A stretch of 20,503 nt of DNA from an uncultured bacterium (GCA_903866285.1 CAIPMZ010000088.1:1-20503), one strand, 5' to 3'; shown: positions 1 to 6,971, numbered from the stretch's first letter. Numbers and translations: made by a program. Notes: generated by a model not told the origin, from the sequence alone.

Positions 1-145
1 ACTTTTTTTATTCAGCATAATAGATGATTTACAATTATGTCTTCTATTGTACTCCAAATCGCCATTTTTATCCTTACATATTTTTAATTAGTCCGTAAAA
101 TAAAATAGTTCAGGTTTACACTGCCCTCAAAAACGTATACCCCTA
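1..145. other. AT-rich non-coding edge
   Basis: No supported gene is present. On the minus strand a 17-codon reading frame (65 to 12) follows an AAGGA, but it is too short to call. No terminator for the glycyl-radical gene is evident. Confidence 0.4.
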
Positions 146-427
146 TTAGCAGCTAGCGCAAGCTGCTTGGAAAGTTCCATCTACTTGGTAAGTTTTACGA
201 TCGTTCCATTCCGCAGCTTTTCCATTATTCCAACGGCGAACTGGGGTATGAAAACCCACAACACGAGAATAAACGTCACAAGCCTGGAAATTTTGCAAGG
301 CTGGATTTTTATCGAAACATTCTCGACATTTAAGCGCATCGCTACCTTCCAGGGCGCCTTCAAAACGCACGAATTCAGTCCCGCAAGTTAAAATGCTTCC
401 ACAGTCATGACAAGTGTGACTCTCCAT
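146..427 (-). CDS. Stand-alone glycyl-radical domain of class III ribonucleotide reductase
   Basis: This 93-aa protein carries the segment normally found at the very C-terminus of NrdD. Residues 50-82 contain C-D-V-Y-S-R-V-V-G-F followed by W-N-N-G-K and E-W-N-D-R-K. This is the family signature around the radical glycine (R-V-x-G-Y/F), so Gly58 is the predicted radical site. The N-terminal 40 residues hold two C-x-x-C pairs (C6/C9 and C34/C37) plus C15, a likely zinc ribbon, and the tail ends C-A-S-C. The gene lies downstream of nrdD on the same strand after a 262-bp gap. The upstream NrdD chain stops exactly where this motif should follow. It probably docks on NrdD to supply the radical, as GrcA/YfiD does for pyruvate formate-lyase. 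The ATG has no clear Shine-Dalgarno. The motif assignment is solid; the trans-acting role is inferred. Confidence 0.8.
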   Translation of the reverse strand: MESHTCHDCGSILTCGTEFVRFEGALEGSDALKCRECFDKNPALQNFQACDVYSRVVGFHTPVRRWNNGKAAEWNDRKTYQVDGTFQAACASC

Positions 428-555
428 ATTTTTGTTTTTTTTGCAAGCTGCCGAATTTTACTTATTCCTGCAGAATGCAAATTTTTTTATTATTAATTTA
501 AATTATTTTAATCGCCTTGCGGCGTTTGATTGAAAACGGACTCAATGGCATGTTG

Positions 556-571
556 TCCGCCAGCTGGCGGA
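556..571. repeat. Perfect 16-bp palindrome
   Basis: TCCGCCAGCTGGCGGA is identical to its reverse complement. It is GC-rich in an otherwise AT-rich gap, which suggests a mobile or dispersed intergenic palindrome. No second copy of the full element is present in this window. Confidence 0.6.
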
Positions 572-618
572 TTCAGCATCTGGGTACCTTAGTTCACTGT
601 GCTTACTAGTACGAGGAT

Positions 619-654
619 CCTGAAACCCTCCCAAGGCGGACAGGCAAGTTCAGG
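619..654. repeat. Inverted repeat CCTGAA / TTCAGG
   Basis: CCTGAA (619-624) and TTCAGG (649-654) flank a GC-rich loop containing CAAGGCGGACAGG. The layout is REP-like, in a non-coding gap. The function is unknown; it may be a dispersed genome repeat. Confidence 0.4.
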
Positions 655-689
655 CTGACAAGTTTTTCGCTAAGGATGACAGAAAAAAT

Positions 690-2813
690 TTATTTTACTG
701 TTTCAAACTTAGGCGCAACTAATTCTATTTCACACTTCGGACAGATATGCTTTTCACCGGAAATGTAGCCATGCACCGGACATACACTGAAAGTTGGCGT
801 GAAGGTAAAATAGGGTAACTTATAATTGGTTGCAATTTTTCTAACCAATTTTTTTACAGTTTCGATGTCACTAATCTTTTCCCCGATAAATCCATGGAGC
901 ACGGTTCCGCCCGTATATTTTGATTGCAAATTATCCTGCAAATCTAAAGCTTCAAAGATATCGCTCGTAAAGCCCACGGGTAGATGAGACGAGTTTGTAT
1001 AATATGGCTCCCCACCTTTTTCTTTTACTGATTGGTCATTGGCAAAAATAATTTCAGGATATTTCTTTTGATCTAATTTTGCCAAACGATAGGTCGTGCC
1101 TTCAGCCGGCGTAGCTTCCAGATTATATAAACTACCAGTTTCTTTTTGATATTTCACCATTCGATCTCGCATTTTCTCTAAAACTTCTTCGGCAAATTTA
1201 TTGCCTTTTTCTGTTGTAATATCCACGCCTAGCAAATTTAGTAGTGCTTCATTCATCCCGATAATTCCAATCGTGGTAAAATGATTTGACCAATAAGCCC
1301 CGCGTCGCTTTTTAATATCCTGCAGATAAAAACGAGAATAAGGATAAAGACCGATATCCGTTAGCCGTTCCACGAAAGTCCGCTTAATTTCGAGACTTTC
1401 TTTAGCTAAATCCATAAGATGATAAACTTGATCCAAAAACTCTTTTTTAGTTTTGGCGACAAAGCCCGCCCTCGGAAGATTAATCGTCACTACCCCGATT
1501 GAACCAGTCATGGGATTAGCTCCAAAAAGACCACCGCCTCGTTTATATAATTCGCGATTATCCAACCGCAAGCGACAACACATTGAGCGCGCATCATCTG
1601 GACTCATATCCGAATTTACAAAGTTAGCAAAGTACGGCATCCCATATTTAGCAGTCATTTCCCAAATTGGATTCAGGGCCTTATCTTCCCAATTAAAATC
1701 CTTGGTAATGTTATAAGTTGGAATTGGAAAAGTAAAAACTCGATTCTGAGCATCGCCCGCAGTCATCACCTCAGCGTAAGCTTTATTGATCATATTCATC
1801 TCTTCCTGAAACTGGCCATAAACTTCTTTTTGCGGTTTTCCGCCGATAATGATTGCTTGCTCTTTATAAATTTTAGGTACTTGTAAATCCAGGGTAATAT
1901 TAGAAAAAGGAGTCTGGAAACCAACCCGAGTTGGCACATTCATATTAAAGACAAATTCCTGCATTGCCTGCTTTACTTCCTTATAGCTCAATTTATCGTA
2001 ACGGATGAAAGGTGCTAGTAAAGTGTCAAAGTTCGCAAAAGCTTGCGCCCCATTAGCTTCACCTTGCAAAGTATAGATAAAGTTAACTACTTGTCCCAAG
2101 GCTGCTCGAAAATGCTTTGGTGGGGCACTAGAAATCTTACCAGGCACTCCCCCGAAACCTTTCACTAATAAATCGTGCAGATCCCAACCACAACAGTAAG
2201 CCGCAATAAGTTGCAAATCGTGAATATGCAGATCTCCGCCTTCATGCGCCTCTCTAATCTCTTTCGGATAAACTTTTTCCATCCAATATTTTCCTGAAAC
2301 GACTGAGAAAATATGGTTATTAAGCCCCTGCAGCGAAAATTCCATATTTGAATTTTCTTTCACTCGCCAATCCGCTCGACTAATATAGCTATCTACTAAA
2401 TCTACGGCTTCACTAATCGATTCTTTCACGGCGCGAATTTTACGATGTTGTTCGCGATAAAGAATATACGCTTTAGCTGTTTCTTCGTAATCGAGGACCA
2501 TCAAGACGCGCTCGATAATATCTTGCAACTCCTCAATCGTGGGGACGAAGCCTTTTTTAAAGTTCTTGTTCAGCAATTGGACTACTTTATCGCTGACTTT
2601 CTGAGCTTCCTTCGGGCTACCTTCTCCCGTAGCGGCAAAAGCCTTTGTTATAGCAATCGCAATCTTTTGCTGGTCAAAGGGAACAACCCGACCACTTCGC
2701 TTAATTAATTTAGTCACTAAACTCTTATTTTTTCTCGGCTGAACTTTAGCCACCTTTTTTACAGCCAACAACTTACTAATCTTTTTCACCCCAGCTTTCT
2801 TTTGTTTTTTCAT
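690..2813 (-). CDS. nrdD: Anaerobic (class III) ribonucleoside-triphosphate reductase, catalytic chain lacking its glycyl-radical tail
   Basis: This 707-aa protein reduces ribonucleoside triphosphates to deoxyribonucleotides without oxygen. A Lys-rich N-terminal extension of about 30 residues precedes an ATP-cone (about 33-125; K-R-S-G-R-V-V-P-F-D). The catalytic barrel follows, with C-C-G-W-D (C207/C208) and S-M-C-C-R-L-R-L-D (C412/C413, which should include the thiyl-radical cysteine). It ends in a zinc site with C678, H681, C691 and C694. The chain stops 13 residues after C694. Normal NrdD proteins continue there into V-Y-S-R-V-x-G-Y and N-x-G-K, and no such motif occurs in this chain. The missing piece is encoded by the gene at 146-427. 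It follows nrdR by 157 bp, as in many nrdR-nrd operons. The activase NrdG is not in the window. Confidence 0.95.
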   Translation of the reverse strand: MKKQKKAGVKKISKLLAVKKVAKVQPRKNKSLVTKLIKRSGRVVPFDQQKIAIAITKAFAATGEGSPKEAQKVSDKVVQLLNKNFKKGFVPTIEELQDIIERVLMVLDYEETAKAYILYREQHRKIRAVKESISEAVDLVDSYISRADWRVKENSNMEFSLQGLNNHIFSVVSGKYWMEKVYPKEIREAHEGGDLHIHDLQLIAAYCCGWDLHDLLVKGFGGVPGKISSAPPKHFRAALGQVVNFIYTLQGEANGAQAFANFDTLLAPFIRYDKLSYKEVKQAMQEFVFNMNVPTRVGFQTPFSNITLDLQVPKIYKEQAIIIGGKPQKEVYGQFQEEMNMINKAYAEVMTAGDAQNRVFTFPIPTYNITKDFNWEDKALNPIWEMTAKYGMPYFANFVNSDMSPDDARSMCCRLRLDNRELYKRGGGLFGANPMTGSIGVVTINLPRAGFVAKTKKEFLDQVYHLMDLAKESLEIKRTFVERLTDIGLYPYSRFYLQDIKKRRGAYWSNHFTTIGIIGMNEALLNLLGVDITTEKGNKFAEEVLEKMRDRMVKYQKETGSLYNLEATPAEGTTYRLAKLDQKKYPEIIFANDQSVKEKGGEPYYTNSSHLPVGFTSDIFEALDLQDNLQSKYTGGTVLHGFIGEKISDIETVKKLVRKIATNYKLPYFTFTPTFSVCPVHGYISGEKHICPKCEIELVAPKFETVK

Positions 2814-2845
2814 ATTGTTTTCTCCCCCGAGAATTTAGACCGATT

Positions 2846-2877
2846 CGAATCTACGAATGAGGTGCGAATCTACGAAT
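2846..2877. repeat. 13-bp direct repeat between nrdR and nrdD
   Basis: CGAATCTACGAAT occurs at 2846-2858 and again at 2865-2877, 19 bp apart, in the leader of nrdD. It looks like an intergenic repeat; no function can be assigned. Confidence 0.6.
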
Positions 2878-2933
2878 TAACTTTATGCTATTTAAATTTT
2901 TTCAATTTAGCTTTATTATATTTTTTGGATTTT

Positions 2934-2957
2934 ATTAGACATTAGACATTAGACATT
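2934..2957. repeat. Tandem ATTAGAC repeat, three copies
   Basis: Three perfect 7-bp units (2934-2940, 2941-2947, 2948-2954) are followed by ATT, just downstream of the nrdR stop. They are probably slippage-prone intergenic sequence. Confidence 0.7.
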
Positions 2958-2970
2958 TGGAATTTTTAAT

Positions 2971-3423
2971 TCAAGCTCCCTCCATCTTCTCCATTTCTTT
3001 CCGGAAACTGTCGGCTGATTTGAAGGACTTATAGACGCTGGCAAATCTCAAATAGCCGACGTCATCCATTTCCTTTAATTTCTCTAGGATCAATTTTCCA
3101 ATTTCTTTGCTAGATATTTCGCTCCCTTCTTTGGCTTGAATTTCATATTCAATATCGCCAATCGCTTTATTGATTTTTTCTTCACTGACTGGCCTTTTTT
3201 CCAAAGCCTTATGGAAGCCGATTTCAATTTTCTTGCGATCATATTCTTGGCGACTGCCATCCCGCTTAATTACGGAAAGGCGCATTATTTCCATCTCCTC
3301 ATAAGTACTAAAACGAGCTTGGCATTTTTCGCATTCTCGGCGTCTGCGAATTGCCTTCCCATCGTTAGTATCACGCGAGTCGACAACTTTTGTTTCAGTG
3401 TTAGTGCAATAGGGACAAAGCAT
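2971..3423 (-). CDS. nrdR: Transcriptional repressor NrdR
   Basis: This 150-aa protein has the usual NrdR length and layout. An N-terminal zinc ribbon has C3/C6 and C31/C34, with the diagnostic T-K-V-V-D-S-R and I-R-R-R-R-E-C between them. An ATP-cone follows (about 49-139, starting V-I-K-R-D-G-S-R). NrdR senses nucleotide pools through its ATP-cone and represses ribonucleotide reductase genes at paired 16-bp NrdR boxes. Here it is the first gene of the nrdR-nrdD-glycyl-radical operon, and a near-consensus NrdR box overlaps its transcription start region, so autoregulation is likely. The start is an ATG with M-L-C-P-Y-C as in the family. The stop is TGA. Confidence 0.96.
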   Translation of the reverse strand: MLCPYCTNTETKVVDSRDTNDGKAIRRRRECEKCQARFSTYEEMEIMRLSVIKRDGSRQEYDRKKIEIGFHKALEKRPVSEEKINKAIGDIEYEIQAKEGSEISSKEIGKLILEKLKEMDDVGYLRFASVYKSFKSADSFRKEMEKMEGA

Positions 3424-3433
3424 GAGATTACTA

Positions 3434-3461
3434 AATTTCTAATTTCTAATTTCTAATTTCT
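3434..3461. repeat. Tandem AATTTCT repeat, four copies
   Basis: Four perfect 7-bp units begin 11 bp upstream of the nrdR start codon, in its predicted 5' untranslated leader. Copy number could vary by slippage and would then change the distance between the leader and the start codon. Confidence 0.8.
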
Positions 3462-3491
3462 AATTAAATCAAAACTCAATAATGACTCAAT

Positions 3492-3519
3492 TTAAATTCA
3501 AAATTTTAAATTCAAAATT
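3492..3519. repeat. Adjacent 14-bp direct repeat in nrdR leader
   Basis: TTAAATTCAAAATT is present twice, back to back (3492-3505 and 3506-3519), in the predicted nrdR leader. The function is unknown. Confidence 0.7.
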
Positions 3520-3593
3520 CCATTTTTAAGGCTTATTTTAAGCTTTACCTTATAACTTTATAAACTTTCAATTTTATGAATTTTTAAGTTTTT

Positions 3594-3609
3594 ACACTAC
3601 ATCTTGTGT
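3594..3609 (-). promoter_or_regulatory. NrdR box
   Basis: On the minus strand this reads ACACAAGATGTAGTGT. It matches the known NrdR-box pattern (ACAC, w, A, t, AT, a, T, w, GTGT) at all but two positions. It begins about 11 bp downstream of the predicted -10 hexamer, covering the likely transcription start, so bound NrdR would block initiation. NrdR usually needs two boxes one to three helical turns apart. Only a degraded half-site (TTGTGG) is visible upstream, around 3627-3632. Confidence 0.8.
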
Positions 3610-3620
3610 ATCGTTAGTCC

Positions 3621-3648
3621 ATTATACCACAAGTCAAATATTTGCCAA
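3621..3648 (-). promoter_or_regulatory. Extended -10 promoter of the nrdR-nrdD operon
   Basis: On the minus strand: TTGGCA (3648-3643), a 16-bp spacer, then TATAAT (3626-3621) preceded by TGG, giving an extended -10 (TGnTATAAT). The NrdR box lies directly downstream. The predicted leader to the nrdR ATG is about 190 nt. Confidence 0.75.
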
Positions 3649-3676
3649 GTGAGCTCAGTTGAGCCTTTTTTTCCAG

Positions 3677-3685
3677 TTATCCACA
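3677..3685 (+). promoter_or_regulatory. Consensus DnaA box upstream of the nrd promoter
   Basis: TTATCCACA is a perfect DnaA box, about 29 bp upstream of the -35 hexamer of the nrdR operon. DnaA control of ribonucleotide reductase transcription is established for E. coli nrdAB. A single 9-mer could also be chance, and no second box or AT-rich unwinding element supports an origin here. Confidence 0.45.
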
Positions 3686-3694
3686 GCGTATATG

Positions 3695-3740
3695 CAGCTA
3701 AACCTTTAGTCATTTAAACATACAAACAGCTAAACATTTA
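3695..3740. repeat. 14-bp direct repeat, 32 bp apart
   Basis: CAGCTAAAC(C/A)TTTA occurs at 3695-3708 and 3727-3740, one mismatch apart. It lies at the edge of the hairpin-rich intergenic block upstream of the nrd promoter. The 32-bp spacing is about three helical turns, compatible with a protein-binding pair, but no regulator is recognised. Confidence 0.4.
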
Positions 3741-3764
3741 AGCAGAAAAAAATACGCTAGTCTT

Positions 3765-3936
3765 TTAAGCAGGCAAGCCTGACTTAACTAAATTAAGGCT
3801 ACTTCAGGCAGTGAGACTAAATCCCTGACAAGGTGAAATGGATTAAATCACTGCCAGTTGCAAGGAGGCTAAGCCTCCAACGCCCGCTAGCACGAATTAA
3901 GTTGCTTTCGTATAAGTATTAAAACCTTTAAGCAAC
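3765..3936. other. Hairpin-rich intergenic block (possible structured RNA or repeat element)
   Basis: No protein gene fits here. Four consecutive inverted repeats are visible. (1) TTAAG-c-AGGC-aa-GCCT-ga-CTTAA at 3765-3787. (2) GGCAGTGA (3807-3814) with TCACTGCC (3848-3855), enclosing an inner AATCC/GGATT stem. (3) GGAGGC-taa-GCCTCC at 3864-3878. (4) GTTGCTT (3901-3907) with AAGCAAC (3930-3936). CTTAA at 3783-3787 can instead pair with TTAAG at 3793-3797, giving a mutually exclusive fold. It lies between the terminator of the surface-protein operon and the nrd promoter. It matches no RNA family I can recognise. Confidence 0.45.
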
Positions 3937-3984
3937 AAGCTTCACTCAGGTATAAAAAAACCAAAACTAAGCCAAGATTTTCAA

Positions 3985-4016
3985 CAAAAAAAACAAGGAG
4001 GAACTTCCCCCTTGTT
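3985..4016 (-). terminator. Rho-independent terminator of the surface-protein operon
   Basis: On the minus strand, an ACAAGG...CCTTGT stem (3993-4015), extended inward by a G-U pair and GGAA/TTCC, is followed at once by a run of eight T. It lies about 40 bp after the stop of the vWA gene and marks the end of the long minus-strand array. Confidence 0.85.
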
Positions 4017-4054
4017 TAGCTATTTTAACGCTTGCATGGCCACATACCCTCCCC

Positions 4055-5353
4055 CTAATAAGGTGCAATCTCTTTCCAAGTGCCCATGTTTCTGCCGCAG
4101 TTATTATTACAAACAGTCTTAATAGTAGCTCCACAAATACCCTTAGCCTCACAAACAGCAGCAGCTGGATATTCAGTTTTACTTAGGGTCTTGGCGTTGG
4201 TTGTTTTAACACACACAGGTGTTGAATCTTGCGTATAATTACAGGCTTGATCTACAGCGCATACAAAAATCTCTTGGCTGCACGAATAATTCGAAGGAGC
4301 AGCTAAAATATCAATCCCCTGCGCTAGTACCTTGGCCGTCAAATTACAGTTTACCCCCCCTCTCGTATAGGAAAAACTTAGCGCTGAATTATTGAGGATT
4401 ATCCCAGCGCCTGCTTGCTTAGCTAAAAATTCCAAAGGCAATGAAAAGCTCTGATTACTCTCCACCTTGCCAAAATTCCAAGTAACTGAATTTTTATTTC
4501 CGGCGATAACCCCGCCAGTTGCACTAGCTATTTCCACAGCCGAATCATTAGGTCTATCAAGGGTCACCTGGAGTGTATCGGCCCCAACGGATTGCTCCAT
4601 GGTTATAATACCATCCAAAACCGAGGTTAGGTCAACTACCTTATCTACGGAATATTTTTTTCCTTTTTTACTCCCAGCGTCTTTAACTTTATCCATTTTG
4701 TCATTATCTACATCACCGCCAATCCCAATCGAATAAACTGTCACATCTGCAGGGATCTTATTAATCGCTTGAGCAATCGACGGATATACATTCTCCTGTC
4801 CATCAGAAGCTAAAATAATGACTCGCTTATAGGTTGAGTCAGGGTCAAGCGATCCCATAACCCCTGAACCAACTGCCATTCCAGCGCCAGCCGCCGCCAG
4901 ACCTCCACCAATTGAGGTACCTCCATAGGCTACCAGGTTATTTATCTGCGTAATCACGCCATCGAAATTATTTGTAAAGTAGCTATCGATCGTAACTGTT
5001 GAGGCGTAACTTACGAGGGCAACCTGACTACCTGAGGCTCCATTTTTTATTTTATTTACAGCTGAAATAAGGGCTTTTTTAGCTTCCGCCAGTTTCTGGG
5101 GTTTTTCCCAGTCCATTGAACCAGACCGGTCCATCACCAAAACGACGCGCAATGGCTGTCCAGTTGTGATACTAACACTGTCATTAAATTTAAAAGAAAG
5201 GGCTGTTTTTATCGTGTCACCTTCCGTGTATACCGTACCAACATCCGTTATATTGTAAGTGGCCGCTTGTAGTTGGGCGGTGCAGGCCGCTTGAGCGTTA
5301 CTGGCAAAAGAACTGAAGATTAAGATAAAGAAACTAGCTAATATTTTTTTCAT
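4055..5353 (-). CDS. Secreted vWA-domain protein with Cys-rich C-terminus
   Basis: This 432-aa exported protein has a Sec signal peptide (about 1-22, cleavage after S-N-A-Q-A). A von Willebrand factor A domain (about 67-250) has a complete MIDAS metal site: D75-R-S77-G-S79, T146 and D184. A beta-rich domain follows (about 255-345). The tail of about 80 residues has ten cysteines and ends N-M-G-T-W-K-E-I-A-P-Y. vWA proteins of this form bind metal-dependent ligands on cell surfaces or pilus tips. The tail resembles that of the protein at 5980-6867 (C-E-A-x-G-I, C-x-x-x-C or C-x-x-C, then W-(K/R)-E-x-x-P), suggesting a shared sorting or cross-linking signal. It is the last gene before a strong terminator. 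The exact ligand and role are unknown. Confidence 0.85.
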   Translation of the reverse strand: MKKILASFFILIFSSFASNAQAACTAQLQAATYNITDVGTVYTEGDTIKTALSFKFNDSVSITTGQPLRVVLVMDRSGSMDWEKPQKLAEAKKALISAVNKIKNGASGSQVALVSYASTVTIDSYFTNNFDGVITQINNLVAYGGTSIGGGLAAAGAGMAVGSGVMGSLDPDSTYKRVIILASDGQENVYPSIAQAINKIPADVTVYSIGIGGDVDNDKMDKVKDAGSKKGKKYSVDKVVDLTSVLDGIITMEQSVGADTLQVTLDRPNDSAVEIASATGGVIAGNKNSVTWNFGKVESNQSFSLPLEFLAKQAGAGIILNNSALSFSYTRGGVNCNLTAKVLAQGIDILAAPSNYSCSQEIFVCAVDQACNYTQDSTPVCVKTTNAKTLSKTEYPAAAVCEAKGICGATIKTVCNNNCGRNMGTWKEIAPY

Positions 5354-5390
5354 TTTTTTGTATTATTAAAAATAATTTTTAAGCAAAAAA

Positions 5391-5891
5391 TTAAAAAGCC
5401 TTAGTGCCGACTGGCATGGCAGGCATCACAGCGGTAGCGCCAGAAGAAAGGACATTGGTATAAAGTTCCGTTGCGCTAACTGGTTTAGTTAAAGCAATAT
5501 TAATCCGATCCCCTATTTTTATATCCGCAAGCTTAATTTCCACTGCGCCTTTTTCATCAAAACCACCCCGCTTATTATAAGTGCCGCTGTACTTCACAAT
5601 CTCGCCAACTATTCTTACTTTTATCACCCCTGCTTCAGCCTCGCCAGCCTCCTCATTTTGAATAGAAATGACATCCTCGCCAACAGCCACCACTTTTCCA
5701 CCAAGAGAGACCACTTTTGATTTAATAACGCCAGTCTCTATGGGTGAAATTATTTCTAAATCCTTGGGCTGAGCGACATTGGTCACTGTTTGATTTTTCT
5801 TGACAAAATTATTTACAAAATAAATGATTGTAAAACTTAAAATCAAGCAGATTGCAACTAGATAGTTCCCTTTTTTAAAAGCTTTTTCCAT
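5391..5891 (-). CDS. Small membrane-anchored beta-rich protein of unknown function
   Basis: This 166-aa protein has one N-terminal membrane segment (about 10-27) and then an exported domain. That domain contains repeated short beta-strand stretches (G-G-K-V-V-A-V-G-E-D-V-I-S-I-Q and I-K-V-R-I-V-G-E-I-V-K-Y). This pattern resembles small OB-like or DUF5666-type domains, but the match is by eye only. It has no cysteines, unlike the two secreted Cys-rich proteins it sits between. It ends with a Pro/Met/Val-rich tail. It is 37 bp upstream of the vWA gene and probably co-transcribed with it from the promoter at about 6914-6942. Confidence 0.7.
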   Translation of the reverse strand: MEKAFKKGNYLVAICLILSFTIIYFVNNFVKKNQTVTNVAQPKDLEIISPIETGVIKSKVVSLGGKVVAVGEDVISIQNEEAGEAEAGVIKVRIVGEIVKYSGTYNKRGGFDEKGAVEIKLADIKIGDRINIALTKPVSATELYTNVLSSGATAVMPAMPVGTKAF

Positions 5892-5979
5892 ATTTTTTAA
5901 TTTTATTTTTTATTTTTTATAACCCCCGACCAAGCTAACAAAGAAATCTACTCCGTTTAAGCCAAATTTATTTCGTCAA

Positions 5980-6867
5980 TTACGGTTGCACTTCTCTCCA
6001 ACCATTAGCATTTAGCAGGCAACCTTGGCAAAGCGCATCCGTTGGACAAGATACACCTATGCCAGGAGCCTCACAATCAGCTGGGGTCAAGGTATCCGTC
6101 TGGAAAGAGCCGTATTGGTTAAAGCAGTCCCGAGTTGCAGTGCAGATAGAATCAACCAAGACCCTTTGACTGCATTTAGAGGCAGGACAATTTGCTGGAG
6201 GTGTGATGCAGGAATAGCTAGACACTTGATAGCCGAGAGTTTTTGTTCCGGCACAGAGAGTTCCACAATTATTAACGTATGACCCACCCGTACAATAATT
6301 ACCTTGTTGACTACAGTCAGGCACGCACACATAAGGCTTCACCGTCACCTTACTACACGCCGTGGCGATGTAAGCACCGTCACTTCCATCACTTCGCTTC
6401 CTTCCATCACTTCGCCTGCAAGTAACTTTGTAGGTTGTTGTACTTGCTGGCGTAGCTCCCACTAATACAGGCGTATTTTGATTATTAGAAACAACAGTTC
6501 TACTTGGGCAACTACAAGTACAACTCCTTCTACGAGAACCCCCTGAGCAAACTACGGCTGGCGTAGCTCCATTAGCGCAAATATTCCTTCCGTGCCAATC
6601 TTGCGTGCATGATCCTCCCGCTAAGGTAATTGTTTCAGGTCCTGGCAAATATTCAGTAGTACACGCCCCTGGATCAGCACCCGAACTCGACCAAGTAAAG
6701 CCGGGGATAGAGTCACCAGCTGTAATAGTAGAATCTTGAGGACAAATGCTTGCACCCACTAGCGAATTTGCGGCAGCATCACGCTGGCCAACATGGAAAA
6801 ATAAAAAAAATAAAAACAAGCTTATTCCCGAAATCCAGCGCATCAAATTCCCTTTTTTATTTTGCAT
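5980..6867 (-). CDS. Secreted Cys-rich protein with Ig-like segment and shared C-terminal motif
   Basis: This 295-aa exported protein has a signal peptide (hydrophobic core about 10-25, cleavage near A-A-A-N). It is very Cys-rich, presumably disulfide-bonded. A segment around 135-180 (A-S-T-T-T-Y-K-V-T-C, then V-T-V-K-P) looks like a bacterial Ig-like repeat, interrupted by a basic insert (R-S-D-G-R-K-R-S-D-G) encoded by an 18-bp tandem duplication at 6383-6415. The C-terminal 40 residues (C-E-A-P-G-I ... C-Q-G-C ... N-G-W-R-E-V-Q-P) parallel the tail of the vWA protein at 4055-5353. It is the first gene after a strong promoter. It is likely a surface-structure component; its role is unknown. 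Confidence 0.75.
   Translation of the reverse strand: MQNKKGNLMRWISGISLFLFFLFFHVGQRDAAANSLVGASICPQDSTITAGDSIPGFTWSSSGADPGACTTEYLPGPETITLAGGSCTQDWHGRNICANGATPAVVCSGGSRRRSCTCSCPSRTVVSNNQNTPVLVGATPASTTTYKVTCRRSDGRKRSDGSDGAYIATACSKVTVKPYVCVPDCSQQGNYCTGGSYVNNCGTLCAGTKTLGYQVSSYSCITPPANCPASKCSQRVLVDSICTATRDCFNQYGSFQTDTLTPADCEAPGIGVSCPTDALCQGCLLNANGWREVQP
6383..6415. repeat. 15-bp coding direct repeat, period 18
   Basis: CTTCCATCACTTCGC is present at 6383-6397 and 6401-6415, inside the secreted Cys-rich gene. In frame it duplicates an S-D-G-x-(K/R)-type basic stretch within the Ig-like region, which suggests recent slippage. Confidence 0.7.
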
Positions 6868-6913
6868 ACAATTATATTGTTTAAAAAGATATTAAAAAAT
6901 ACTTGTTAGCTTT

Positions 6914-6942
6914 ATTATAGCACAATAATAGTTAAAAAACAA
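6914..6942 (-). promoter_or_regulatory. Promoter of the three surface-protein genes
   Basis: On the minus strand: TTGTTT (6942-6937), a 17-bp spacer, then TATAAT (6919-6914) preceded by TGC, an extended -10 (TGnTATAAT). It lies in the 104-bp gap between the peptidase gene and the Cys-rich gene, 47 bp upstream of that start codon. Confidence 0.75.
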
Positions 6943-6971
6943 AATAGTCAGTTGACCCTAAACGTTAAAGC

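Larger units (their letters stand above)
428..689. other. Intergenic region between nrdD and the glycyl-radical gene
   Basis: No credible gene is seen here. The stretch contains a small GNRA-capped stem (CGCC-GCAA-GGCG on the minus strand, 513-524), a perfect 16-bp palindrome at 556-571, and a CCTGAA/TTCAGG inverted repeat at 619-654. It resembles a palindromic intergenic repeat element rather than a coding insert. None of the stems is followed by a strong T-run on the minus strand, so no clear terminator separates the two genes. Confidence 0.5.

Noticed and set aside
12..65. 17-codon minus-strand frame after an AAGGA sequence at the left edge
   Set aside because: It is too short and has no recognisable motif; it could be chance or the start of a disrupted gene.
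2971..2973. Recoded UGA (Gly or Trp) as in some CPR lineages
   Set aside because: UGA ends nrdR exactly at the usual family length, so it acts as a stop codon here.
3653..3672. Hairpin GCTCA/TGAGC followed by T-run on the plus strand
   Set aside because: It looks like a small terminator, but no plus-strand gene precedes it and the stem is only 5 bp.
3677..3685. Replication origin at the DnaA box
   Set aside because: Only a single box is visible; there is no cluster of boxes and no dnaA or dnaN gene in the window.
3765..3936. Integron attC site or tRNA-like element
   Set aside because: No paired R-Y-Y-Y-A-A-C / G-T-T-R-R-R-Y core sites at the ends, no cloverleaf with T-loop, and no integrase nearby.
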